Below, piece by piece: positions 45,963 to 54,179 of a stretch of DNA of 64,000 bases. Below the pieces are notes generated by a model, which made no database searches, was not told the DNA's origin, and saw only the letters and a program-made list of their open reading frames with translations. This stretch comes from Roseiconus nitratireducens (lineage in GTDB: Bacteria; Planctomycetota; Planctomycetia; Pirellulales; Pirellulaceae), in NCBI RefSeq assembly GCF_008629675.1, contig NZ_VWOX01000016.1, forward strand, positions 62,001 through 126,000, given 5' to 3'. Positions within the stretch are counted from its first letter, which is position 1. Every line of letters starts with the position of its first letter. The translations under genes were made by a program, and so were the position numbers.

Positions 45963-46811
45963 GTGCAAGTCGAATTTCGATGCCCGAAATGTGCAAAGCG
46001 ATTCAAAACGAGTGACTCCAATTCGGGCAGGACGACGGCTTGCAGCCGATGCGGCGAAACCATCGAGGTCCCCTACCCGCCGCTGGAAATCCCGGACGAG
46101 GTGACCAGCGGCGGCAGCACGGTGTACCGACACGAAGCGAGATCACGCGAATTCGAAGTCGCGATCGGCGATGAACAGTCGATCCGCCGCATCGACGCGC
46201 ACATCGAAAAATACATCGGCGAAGTCAACAGCGTCTGGCACGAACTGGTTTCGGATCTTGTGCACATTGACGTTCATTGGGTGCGGCCCACCGAGGAACG
46301 ACCGTTTCACACCCTGGTGACCTCGGGAATGAGCGACCGGGCGATGTCCCCACCCGAAGGTGCGGAGGAACTCGCATACACCGAGCTGATGGTTTGTCTG
46401 CCTTCGGACTGGAAGTTGGATGAGAATTCGTTGGAGGAGTCCAAAAACTACTGGCCGATACAATGGCTGAAGTATTTGGCACGGTTTCCTCACGAGTACG
46501 AAACCTGGCTGTTTGACGGTCACACCGTCCCCAACGGGGATCCCGCCGAACCGCTGGACCCCTCCAACGACTTCATCGGCTGGCTGCTGACGTTCCCCAG
46601 CACGGTGCCACAAGAATTCATCGAGCTGAAATTGTCGGACGACAAGTCGATCTATTTCCTGGCCATCGTGCCCTTGTTCCAAAATGAAATGGATTACAAG
46701 TTGCACAAAGGGACGGCCAAGTTGCTCGAACGCTTCGACCAGGCGGGTTACAACGAAGTCATCGATGTCGGACGGAAGGACGTGACGAAGCGTCGCTTCT
46801 GGCGGTTTTGA
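45963..46811 (+). CDS. suppressor-of-fused domain protein with N-terminal zinc ribbon
   Basis: A 282-residue cytoplasmic protein. The start is GTG at 45963 (QVEFRCPKC); a GTG at 45945 adds six residues and is the alternative. Residues ~4-35 form a zinc ribbon, CPKC and CSRC, of the planctomycete FRCPKCxKxFK type. Residues ~95-275 match the bacterial suppressor-of-fused domain: LVHIDVHWVRPTEERPFHTL, TSGMSDRAM, ELMVCLPSDWKL, WLKYLARFPHEYETWL and NDFIGWLLTFPS. SUFU is best known from animal Hedgehog signalling, while bacterial members sit in immunity-protein contexts. No toxin gene is adjacent, so this one may be a stand-alone binder. Confidence 0.85.
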   Translation: MQVEFRCPKCAKRFKTSDSNSGRTTACSRCGETIEVPYPPLEIPDEVTSGGSTVYRHEARSREFEVAIGDEQSIRRIDAHIEKYIGEVNSVWHELVSDLVHIDVHWVRPTEERPFHTLVTSGMSDRAMSPPEGAEELAYTELMVCLPSDWKLDENSLEESKNYWPIQWLKYLARFPHEYETWLFDGHTVPNGDPAEPLDPSNDFIGWLLTFPSTVPQEFIELKLSDDKSIYFLAIVPLFQNEMDYKLHKGTAKLLERFDQAGYNEVIDVGRKDVTKRRFWRF

Positions 46812-46815
46812 TCCT

Positions 46816-49134
46816 TCAACGGCTCTCCAACTTGACTTCGTTCCAGTAAGCCCATTCGTTATGCCAGTCGTTGGCACGATTCTCCAGGGTTAATTCGATC
46901 GGGCGTCCGGCAAATCGACTGAGGTCAACTTCGATTTCACGCCATTCGTTGGAAACCGTTTCAGGTCCGATGATTTCGTCCGCAAGGACCTCGCCGTTGG
47001 CCAGCACTCGTAGCTGCCAATCGCCGTGCGGATGATGGCTGACTCGGATCCGCAGCAACGTGTTCCGTTCCGCGGGGATCTGAACGCTGCGTGTCAGGCG
47101 ACTTGGTTGACTCTGGTTTTTGGGGTGTGTTTGCAGCGCGGGGCGATTCTTGAACACGTCGTGACCCACGATACCGCCTTCCCCGACGTCGCGGACCGCA
47201 AAACCCGGAAGCAATTGGTCGGCGACTGGCTTCCAGGCGGAATTCTGGGACGACGGATCGTCATCACCGACGACCAGCCGCCGCGCGACGAACTCTTGAA
47301 GCTTCGGCAGCACGCCCCCCAGAACCAGTTGCAGCGACTTTTGTGGGAATCGCATCACCATCGGTTCGATGGTGAACCAATATATCCGCGGCAAGTTGGG
47401 ATCCTGAGCGTCTTCCTCATGTGTCAGCAGGCCTTCCAAAATCGGCCATCGATCCTCGAACCGCATCCGCTGGGTGGCCGACGCCAGGTACAGGCGGACG
47501 ATCGGCGACGGATCGTGCCGGGCCAGATCGGCGAACGCTTGCAACGTTGACGGCTCGTACTCCGACACGGTTTCTCCCTGGGCACGCTCGGGGCGAAAGG
47601 CGTCGATCGCGGACGGGTCGGTTAACAATTGGATGGACCATCCGCGAACATAAGGGTCGTCGTGCTTGAGCAACTCGCGCAATCGGTCGCCCTCCAGCGT
47701 TCCGGTCACGTGCATTGCCCACAACGCGCGTAGACGATGCGGTGACGATTCGGCCGATTCAAACATGTCTTGCAATTCGGTTTTCACCAGACCGCGATCC
47801 AGCGTTCCGGAAATGGCCCGGTGCTGCAGCTGCACCCGCGCTTGCCGCACGTACCAGTCGTTGGTGTGCCATTGCATCTTGACCAGGTCGGCGTCGGCCA
47901 GTTCACGCAATCGCGGTTGTTCGATTGGAGAAGCGTTTTCGGGCATGATTCGATACACCCGCCCGCTCTGCGGAAAATTGATCGCATTGCCACAGATGTC
48001 CGTGTCGTGCCAGTCCAACACGTACACGCCGCCTTCGGGACCGATCTCCAAACTGAAACCGACCCAAGCCAGATCGTTCGCCGGCAGAAAATCGTCCCCG
48101 TGTTTGCCGATGAAACTCGAACCGTTGGGCACCATGACATCGGTCAACACGCAGTGCTCATGAATATTGCACATGAACAGGCGATCTCGGTACTCGGCCG
48201 GAAAGGCGTCGGCCAGATAAAACCTGGCACCGCCATGAGCCGAAAGGTGCGTGTGGTCGCGGATCGTCTTGATGTCGTCGTAGATGTGTGGATTCACGTG
48301 CGGACGACTTTGCTTGTGATACACCCCTCCCTGAACGACGTGGAACAGGTGGGGGATCACACAGCAGGTCGCAAAGGACTGGCCGTGATCATCGAAATCA
48401 AATCCCCACGGGTTGGATAGGCCGCGGGCAAAGACTTCAAACTTTTTACTGACCGGGTGAAACCGCCAGATTCCGCCGTCGATGAACTGGCGCTGCGATT
48501 CGTCCTGCCCGGGCTTGCCGACAAACGATTCGGTGAAGACGCCGTGGCAACCGTACAGCCAGCCGTCGGGGCCCCAGATAAAACTGTTCAGCGTTTCGTG
48601 GCGGTCGTTGATTCCCCATCCATCCAGCAGGATTTCCGCGGGGCCGTCCGGTCGGTCGTCGCCGTCGGCATCGGGGATGAATTTCAAATGCGGCGGGGAT
48701 CCGAGGTAGACGCCACCAAGCCCGACCGCGATTCCGGACGTGAAGGTCAGGTCGTCCACAAAGGTTTTCTTGTGGTCGAAGACGCCGTCACCGTCGCGGT
48801 CCGTCAAAATCTGGATCCGGCTGACACGATCATCGGTGTGTTCCCGCCGCGTCCGGTAATTGAAGTTTTCGACAACCCACAAACGACCTCGATCGTCAAA
48901 GCAAAACGCAATCGGTTCGGCGATGTCTGGTTCGGCGGCAAAGATTGACACCTGAAATCCTTTAGGAATCGACATCTTTTTGACCGCATCCGGCGGCGAC
49001 AAAAACGGGGCGTCGCTGGTTCGGTGTTGCTTCTTTTCCAACAACTGCTGCGCGAACAACGCCGCCGGTTGTGACCACGCGGCGATCACGATCAGTGCGA
49101 ATGACAAGACTCGAATCATCAACGTGCGATGCAT
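46816..49134 (-). CDS. PVC-type membrane-bound dehydrogenase propeller protein
   Basis: A 772-residue exported protein. ATG 49134 starts a signal peptide (IRVLSFALIVIAAWSQPAALF); GTG 49143 would overlap the upstream stop by four bases (GTGA) and is also possible. Residues ~50-400 are the beta-propeller of the PVC dehydrogenase family: MSIPKGFQVSIFAAEPDIA, RGRLWVVENFNYRTR, NSFIWGPDGWLYGCHG and VGFSLEIGPEGGVYVLDWHD. HEAT-like helices follow (~430-600), then a C-terminal beta-sandwich with carbohydrate-binding style (WREIEVDLSRFAGRPIELTL). The heme CxxCH domain common at the C-terminus of this family is absent here and is encoded by the upstream gene. Confidence 0.85.
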   Translation of the reverse strand: MHRTLMIRVLSFALIVIAAWSQPAALFAQQLLEKKQHRTSDAPFLSPPDAVKKMSIPKGFQVSIFAAEPDIAEPIAFCFDDRGRLWVVENFNYRTRREHTDDRVSRIQILTDRDGDGVFDHKKTFVDDLTFTSGIAVGLGGVYLGSPPHLKFIPDADGDDRPDGPAEILLDGWGINDRHETLNSFIWGPDGWLYGCHGVFTESFVGKPGQDESQRQFIDGGIWRFHPVSKKFEVFARGLSNPWGFDFDDHGQSFATCCVIPHLFHVVQGGVYHKQSRPHVNPHIYDDIKTIRDHTHLSAHGGARFYLADAFPAEYRDRLFMCNIHEHCVLTDVMVPNGSSFIGKHGDDFLPANDLAWVGFSLEIGPEGGVYVLDWHDTDICGNAINFPQSGRVYRIMPENASPIEQPRLRELADADLVKMQWHTNDWYVRQARVQLQHRAISGTLDRGLVKTELQDMFESAESSPHRLRALWAMHVTGTLEGDRLRELLKHDDPYVRGWSIQLLTDPSAIDAFRPERAQGETVSEYEPSTLQAFADLARHDPSPIVRLYLASATQRMRFEDRWPILEGLLTHEEDAQDPNLPRIYWFTIEPMVMRFPQKSLQLVLGGVLPKLQEFVARRLVVGDDDPSSQNSAWKPVADQLLPGFAVRDVGEGGIVGHDVFKNRPALQTHPKNQSQPSRLTRSVQIPAERNTLLRIRVSHHPHGDWQLRVLANGEVLADEIIGPETVSNEWREIEVDLSRFAGRPIELTLENRANDWHNEWAYWNEVKLESR

Positions 49135-49139
49135 CGGAC

Positions 49140-50354
49140 TCACTGTGCCGCCTCCACTTGTTGTTTGGTTTGCATGTACTTGACCAAATCGATCAAGTCC
49201 CGCTTTTGAAGCTGTTCCAACTGGCCTTCGGGCATCATCGACTTTTCGGAAACCTTCCTGGCTTCGATGTCATCTTGAGCAATGACCACGCGAGGCTGGT
49301 CCACCATTTTGAGCACCACCCGCTGACGGTCTTCCTCGGCCAAGACGCCCGTCAGAATGCGCCCGTCGACCGTTTGGATCACGACGGTGCGATAGCTTGC
49401 CGGAACGTCGGCACTGGGGGCCACGCTATTGAGCAACAGGTAATCCAGGTTGGCGCGGTTCGACCCGGTCAAGTCGGGGCCAATGTTCCCACCGGATCCG
49501 TACATCTGGTGGCATGCCCCGCACGTTTTGTTGAAGACCGCGCGGCCGTTGGACGGATCGGCTTTGGCCAGCAAGTCGGGCGTGATGATCGATTTGAATT
49601 TGGCGATGCGTTCGGCCGTGTCCTGCTGCAGCGCCGGGATGGTTCCGTAGACGTTCCGAAAGGACTCACCCATCAGCTCATCCAACGACCTTGCGACGTA
49701 GGAGGGGATTTCTTCACGCTTGACGGTGCCACGCTTGAGAGCGGCGACCAGGGCTTGAGCGTAACGTTCGCGTGTCGCCAACGTTTCCACAGTGGCACGC
49801 TGTGCTTCGCTGGGGAAATCCCGATAGCGTTCCAACAGGATCGAAGGGGCGTCTTGACGAGGAATCACCGCCAAGGCGCGGATCGCGTCGACCCGTAATT
49901 CTGGAACGTCAAGCAGGGGTTCGAGGTATTTCGATAGCTCGGGGTAACGCTGGGACACCAGCGACGCCAGGGCAGACTGACGATCCGCGGGGAACGCTCC
50001 TTCATTCCTTACCGTCACCAACGCGTTCTGTAGCGCTTTTTCGTTCCCAAAAATCTGTGACAGCTGAGCGGCCGCATCACGGACTGCCGAATTCTCGCTG
50101 GTGCTCAGTTCTTGGCTTAACGAACGCCACGTCGCCGGCTCGGCAATGCGGCGTCGCCCTTCCAGACCTCGTAACATGCCGCGAAGCAATGCTTCACGCG
50201 TCGAGTCCTGATCGGCGTTTTGAACCGCTTGCAAGACCAACTCGATTGATTCGGAAGAGTCAACCGCGAAGCAGGACGCGTTGATCCCGACTGTCGCGGC
50301 AAAGCAGAGGGTGCCGATCAAATGCGGCAGAAGCCTGGGGGACGGAGGTTGCAT
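49140..50354 (-). CDS. HEAT-repeat protein with C-terminal heme-binding CxxCH domain
   Basis: A 404-residue exported protein (signal LIGTLCFAATVGINASCFA). Residues 40-260 are HEAT-like helices. The C-terminal ~140 residues are the PVC-type heme domain: TCGACHQMYGSGGNIGPDLTG with CGACH, then a TVDGRILTGVLAEED strand region and MMPEGQLEQLQKRDLIDLVKYM. It is directly upstream of the dehydrogenase-propeller gene on the same strand; stop and next start are within a few bases. In many planctomycetes these two modules are one polypeptide, so this is a split version with the heme half first. An electron-transfer pair is the simplest reading. Confidence 0.88.
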   Translation of the reverse strand: MQPPSPRLLPHLIGTLCFAATVGINASCFAVDSSESIELVLQAVQNADQDSTREALLRGMLRGLEGRRRIAEPATWRSLSQELSTSENSAVRDAAAQLSQIFGNEKALQNALVTVRNEGAFPADRQSALASLVSQRYPELSKYLEPLLDVPELRVDAIRALAVIPRQDAPSILLERYRDFPSEAQRATVETLATRERYAQALVAALKRGTVKREEIPSYVARSLDELMGESFRNVYGTIPALQQDTAERIAKFKSIITPDLLAKADPSNGRAVFNKTCGACHQMYGSGGNIGPDLTGSNRANLDYLLLNSVAPSADVPASYRTVVIQTVDGRILTGVLAEEDRQRVVLKMVDQPRVVIAQDDIEARKVSEKSMMPEGQLEQLQKRDLIDLVKYMQTKQQVEAAQ

Positions 50355-50432
50355 TCGAAGAATATCGGTTTCGGAAGGGAGGGCGGGTGCCGCGATCTGA
50401 TTCGGAACGCTGCTCGCTGGGCAGCGCCACTA

Positions 50433-50551
50433 TCAATCCAAAAACACCTTGATTTGCAGTGCTAGGAGCGGCGAGGGGCTAGCCGCCGGTTGAGGCGGGA
50501 AAACCCGCGGTTAGCGCCACGCGGCTCACGCAAAGTGGTGCTGTCCAGCTA
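50433..50551 (+). repeat. 118-bp dispersed repeat, copy 2
   Basis: It aligns end to end with 43681-43798. The inverted repeat core here is GGGGCTAGCCGC with GCGGTTAGCGCC, which has two mismatches, so this copy is the more decayed one. Confidence 0.85.
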
Positions 50552-50616
50552 GGTCTTGTCTGAGAACCAGCGGCGATGGCCCCATTTCGCTCGTCCGACT
50601 TTCAGACAGAGCCTAG
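50549..50616. repeat. imperfect inverted repeat next to the 118-bp element
   Basis: CTAGGTCTTGTCTGA (50549-50563) and TCAGACAGAGCCTAG (50602-50616) are reverse complements at 12 of 15 positions, enclosing 38 bases. It overlaps the last bases of the 118-bp repeat, so it could be the boundary of a separate small element. Confidence 0.6.
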
Positions 50617-50695
50617 TTTAGCCCAGAGGCGGCCGGTGATGCATCCAGTCGACGCAGCAAGGGAAGATTGCCGCTCTACTCGTTGAGGCGGTACT

Positions 50696-50716
50696 GCTGT
50701 CGCCGCTTCGCGGCTG
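50696..50716 (+). repeat. 21-bp dispersed repeat, copy 2
   Basis: Identical to 473-493. It abuts the 3' end of the small membrane protein gene at 50724. Confidence 0.7.
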
Positions 50717-50723
50717 AACGGTG

Positions 50724-51230
50724 TCATGCGTTCGCCGGTTCTCGAAGCGGCTCGCTGCCGGAATCGGGGATCTCGATGTCTGATTCCTCTGCCATTCGTT
50801 TTCGCGCCGCCGCTGTAAAAGCAATCACCAAGATTCCAATCTGCATGAATCCGGCGCAAAAGATCGTCGCGGTTCCGATCGGTCGTTGCGCGTCCGCCGG
50901 TCTCCAGGACAGCAGAAAAATGGTCAAGAAGATCGCAAAAATGATCAGCAACATGGCAATGCTGATCGGCATCAGGCCGCGCAGGTCCGCTCGACGTGAA
51001 CCCCACAACAGAATCAGGGAAAGGATCCCCAAAGCGGGGCCACTACCAACGATGGTCTCGATGTCTTCGTTGGCAAACCAAGCCGCGATGGGACAGCCGA
51101 GCACGATCAGCGAAGCGCAGAGGAACGACAGTGACGTCCGGAGTCGCCCCGGCATGGAGGGGGTGGGCTGCGGGAGTGCCGCTGGTCCGGTCGTCGTGGG
51201 GGCGGCGTAGGGATTGATTTCGGATGACAT
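50724..51230 (-). CDS. small membrane protein with NPYAAP motif
   Basis: A 168-residue protein from ATG 51230 (MSSEINPYAAPTTTGPA); a longer frame to 51266 lacks support. The NPYAAP N-terminus is a frequent planctomycete feature of small polytopic proteins with no known function. About four hydrophobic helices are predicted: SLSFLCASLIVLGCPIAAWF, GPALGILSLILLWG, ISIAMLLIIFAIFLTIFLLS and IFCAGFMQIGILVIAFTA. The C-terminus is acidic (EESDIEIPDSGSEP). It is divergent from queG. Confidence 0.7.
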   Translation of the reverse strand: MSSEINPYAAPTTTGPAALPQPTPSMPGRLRTSLSFLCASLIVLGCPIAAWFANEDIETIVGSGPALGILSLILLWGSRRADLRGLMPISIAMLLIIFAIFLTIFLLSWRPADAQRPIGTATIFCAGFMQIGILVIAFTAAARKRMAEESDIEIPDSGSEPLREPANA

Positions 51231-51490
51231 TGTCTGGGACGCGGCACGAACCGTCGAAACGAACATTTGGAGTGCAGAAGCACCATCTTATCAGCCTCGC
51301 CACGCCCGAGGCGGAATCTTGCTGGTCACGCTGCGGAACGCTTTGGCTCGCTCGCGGGCCTTGCGTTCGAATCGACCACGGCGGACGATCTAAGGTGGAC
51401 GGTCCGCATCAAGGTCTCCGTCTACGCTTGAATCTCTCGTTGCGGCCTTTGGCATCACGCACCCGTCCGCCGTCAATCCGACGAACCGTT

Positions 51491-52618
51491 TTGTCCGATC
51501 CATCCGTCCCGAACGAAGTGCCGTCGTGGTTGCAGCCCCTCCGCGATCTGGCCCATCAGTTGGGGTTCGTCAGAATTGGCGTCGCACCGGCGGTTGATTC
51601 ACAGGGCTACTCCGATTTGGTCCGCTGGATCGATCAGGGGTATGCCGCGGACATGGACTATTTCGAAAACCGGCTGCCGGCGTACCGGCATCCCGATGGC
51701 GTGATGCCGGGAACCAAGAGCATCATGGTTCTGGCGTTCCCCTATCCCACGGAGTTGGCTGGCGATTTGCTAGTCGGTCACGGTCAGGTAGCCCGATACG
51801 CCTGGCCCGGGGATGACTACCATGACACGATTCACGGCAAATTGAAGAAATTGCGGCGGCTGGTGTTGGATGCCGCGCCCGAAACTCGGGTGCGAGGATG
51901 CGTTGACACGGCCCCGCTGATGGAACGCGAATTGGCGATGTTGGCGGGAATCGGTTGGCGTGGGAAAAACACCTTGCTGTTGAATCGAGAAATTGGCAGC
52001 TACTTCTTTCTGGCTTGCCTGTTGCTTGATGTCGATTTGCCCTGCGACGCGCCCCACGACAGCACACACTGCGGGACTTGCACGGCCTGTTTGGACGCGT
52101 GTCCCACCGATGCATTTCCGCGTCCCGGCGTGTTGGATGCCTCGCGATGCATCAGCTACCTCACGATCGAACATCGCGGGCCAATCGATCCCGAATTGCG
52201 ATCGGGGATGGGGGAGTGGGTATTTGGATGCGATGTTTGCCAGGAGGTTTGTCCCTGGAATCGAAAGCCGGCTCGACGTGCCATGTCCCCGGGGTCAATG
52301 ACTTCCCCGCGGTCAATGCATCCGCTGCGACAGTTGGACCTTCGTCAGTTTTTTGAAATGGATGATCAGGACTTCCGGGATCGTTTTCGGAAGACGCCGT
52401 TGTGGCGTACGCGTCGCCGCGGAATGATGCGAAACGCGGCGATTGTTTTTGGGAACCAGCGTGATGCCTCCGCCTTGCCGCTGCTGCGGAAGGCCAGTGC
52501 CGATCCAGACCCCGTCGTGGCCGAAGCTTGTCGTTGGGCGATCGACCAGATCACTTCTGGCGGTTCGGAGTCGACGCTGCCGAGCCGTCGGACCGATGCG
52601 ACTGGCCAAGACGGTTGA
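51491..52618 (+). CDS. queG: epoxyqueuosine reductase
   Basis: A 375-residue iron-sulfur/cobalamin enzyme that performs the last step of queuosine synthesis in tRNA. The frame is open from 51224, but homology starts at about LQPLRDLAHQLGF; TTG 51491 is my choice. Blocks: PVDSQGYSDLVRW-type N-terminus, KSIMVLAFPYP, GCVDTAPLMERELA, GIGWRGKNTLLLN, and two [4Fe-4S] motifs CGTCTACLDACP and CDVCQEVCPWN. A C-terminal HEAT/PBS-like repeat (RKASADPDPVVAEACRWAI) completes the usual architecture. Its last 68 bases overlap the 3' end of the convergent HTTM gene. No other que gene is nearby. Confidence 0.93.
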   Translation: MSDPSVPNEVPSWLQPLRDLAHQLGFVRIGVAPAVDSQGYSDLVRWIDQGYAADMDYFENRLPAYRHPDGVMPGTKSIMVLAFPYPTELAGDLLVGHGQVARYAWPGDDYHDTIHGKLKKLRRLVLDAAPETRVRGCVDTAPLMERELAMLAGIGWRGKNTLLLNREIGSYFFLACLLLDVDLPCDAPHDSTHCGTCTACLDACPTDAFPRPGVLDASRCISYLTIEHRGPIDPELRSGMGEWVFGCDVCQEVCPWNRKPARRAMSPGSMTSPRSMHPLRQLDLRQFFEMDDQDFRDRFRKTPLWRTRRRGMMRNAAIVFGNQRDASALPLLRKASADPDPVVAEACRWAIDQITSGGSESTLPSRRTDATGQDG

Positions 52619-54179
52619 ACATCGCTTGCGCCTCGCTCGGACGGAGCGATGCGAGTGGTCGAAATCGATCTGGCATCGAAACCGACTGCCACCATTGATC
52701 GGTCGGGACGCGCCAGGCAGACGGCGGAAGTGGACCGGGATCCTGGCTGACCCAATCGTCGCTGAACCACCCGCGACGTGCTTCGGCCAGGTCGGTGTCG
52801 GGGTCAATCATCAGCCGGGCGGGTCGGCCATTGAGCGAGACCAGGGCCAGCGCGTAAATGCGTGGCCGTTCGGTCGCGAATGATGCAGCAAGTCGTCGGA
52901 TTTCGTTTGCAGCCTGGCGAATCAGCTCTGGATCACGCGGCGCCCGTTGGAGTTGATTGGGGGACATCACCAAACCACCCGGGACAAACAGGTAGTCGGC
53001 TTCGGTTTCGATTTTGAACCACAGCAGTGTCTGCTTGTGACGCAACATCATCCGCCACGCAAAACGCTGTCCGCGTTCATTCCAGCTGGGATTGCCCGGC
53101 AGCAACCAGGGACGCAAGGGCAGCAACAATTGGATCGCCACATAACCGATCGCCAACCATTGACCGGCACGGGAGACCACCCCGGTGTGCCGAATCTTGT
53201 TGGCGTTATTCCGCCCCAAATCCGATCGATCGGTTGCCAATGCCGCGGCACTCTCCGTGTCGGTCGTCTGGTCCAGATCAGGCTGGTCGGCGGAGACCAG
53301 ACGCAGACGTGCCATCCATTCGACGACTGACTCGATGGGGAAAAAGACGAACAGCGTGGCGATCATGAACCATGGAAAAACTCCGATCTGAAAGATCGTT
53401 GCGTTGGTCAAATGAAAAAGCAGCGCTGCGGCGATCGCGACCGGACGGGTTCGTCTGAAGTACAGCCCCGGAACGACCAGCAGATCGAACAGGAACCCAC
53501 CCCACGCCATCACGATGGCCGAAATAGGAAGCGAGAACAGCGGACCAATGATCGGCGTGTCGATCCGCGAATCCACGAACAATCCGGCCGGCTGACCGGC
53601 TAGCCAATCGGAATCCAACTTGGCGATTGCCCCAAACACATAGGGCAGGCCCAGTTGAAATCGAACCAACCACCACTGCCAGCGCGGCATGGTCGTTGAC
53701 GCGGCTGCGGATCGACCACCCCATCGTAAGCGGTCGATCGAATAGGCACGTCCGCAGGGCAGGAAGACGCATAGCATTGCCGTGCAGCCCAGCAAATACT
53801 CGTGATTGTTGTACAGCTGGCGCTCAACGAGCAGCACGTAAGCCATGGAGGTGGCCAGCGTCAGCGCGCTCAGCCGGGTCAGAAACCCGAGAACGAAGAA
53901 AGATGCCGCCAGCCGCGTGACTTGGAAGTGCCACCAGATGCCGTCTCCGGGCCACAATCGAACCCATTCGAATCCGGCATACTTGAAAAGCATTGCCGGA
54001 TCGACGAACAGGATACGCCAGCGATCTTCGGCCAGAAAGCTGCTGGCCCAGACGAAGAAGGTGACGCCCAGCACCACGCGTAGCAGTGCCAGGGGCGCCA
54101 GGGAAACCTGATCCGACGCGGCTGCGGTCAGGCGTTCAGTTGTCGATCGCACCGCCGGTGGGATCAATTTCGATGACAT
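52551..54179 (-). CDS. HTTM-domain membrane protein (vitamin K gamma-carboxylase-like)
   Basis: A 542-residue membrane protein from ATG 54179 (SSKLIPPAVRSTTERL); the frame extends further upstream without support. The HTTM region (~20-320) holds several helices: LAPLALLRVVLGVTFFVWAS, LSALTLATSMAYVLLVERQL, YVFGAIAKLDSDWLAGQPAG and VFPWFMIATLFVFFPIE. The C-terminal half is a beta-rich soluble domain as in bacterial VKGC homologs (RFAWRMMLRHKQTLLWFKI). Bacterial members rarely have a proven substrate. Its 5' end overlaps the 3' end of the upstream methionine-rich gene by 44 bases, suggesting coupled translation; its 3' end overlaps queG by 68 bases. Confidence 0.85.
   Translation of the reverse strand: MSSKLIPPAVRSTTERLTAAASDQVSLAPLALLRVVLGVTFFVWASSFLAEDRWRILFVDPAMLFKYAGFEWVRLWPGDGIWWHFQVTRLAASFFVLGFLTRLSALTLATSMAYVLLVERQLYNNHEYLLGCTAMLCVFLPCGRAYSIDRLRWGGRSAAASTTMPRWQWWLVRFQLGLPYVFGAIAKLDSDWLAGQPAGLFVDSRIDTPIIGPLFSLPISAIVMAWGGFLFDLLVVPGLYFRRTRPVAIAAALLFHLTNATIFQIGVFPWFMIATLFVFFPIESVVEWMARLRLVSADQPDLDQTTDTESAAALATDRSDLGRNNANKIRHTGVVSRAGQWLAIGYVAIQLLLPLRPWLLPGNPSWNERGQRFAWRMMLRHKQTLLWFKIETEADYLFVPGGLVMSPNQLQRAPRDPELIRQAANEIRRLAASFATERPRIYALALVSLNGRPARLMIDPDTDLAEARRGWFSDDWVSQDPGPLPPSAWRVPTDQWWQSVSMPDRFRPLASLRPSEAQAMFNRLGQSHRSDGSAASTPNRQK

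Larger units (their letters stand above)
50355..50723. other. repeat-rich intergenic region
   Basis: A 369-base gap made mostly of repeats: the second copy of the 118-bp element (50433-50551), an imperfect inverted repeat CTAGG..TGTCTGA / TCAGACA..CCTAG (50549-50563 with 50602-50616) and the second copy of the 21-bp repeat (50696-50716). The promoter of the heme/HEAT gene must lie near 50355-50430. No gene is seen. Confidence 0.6.
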
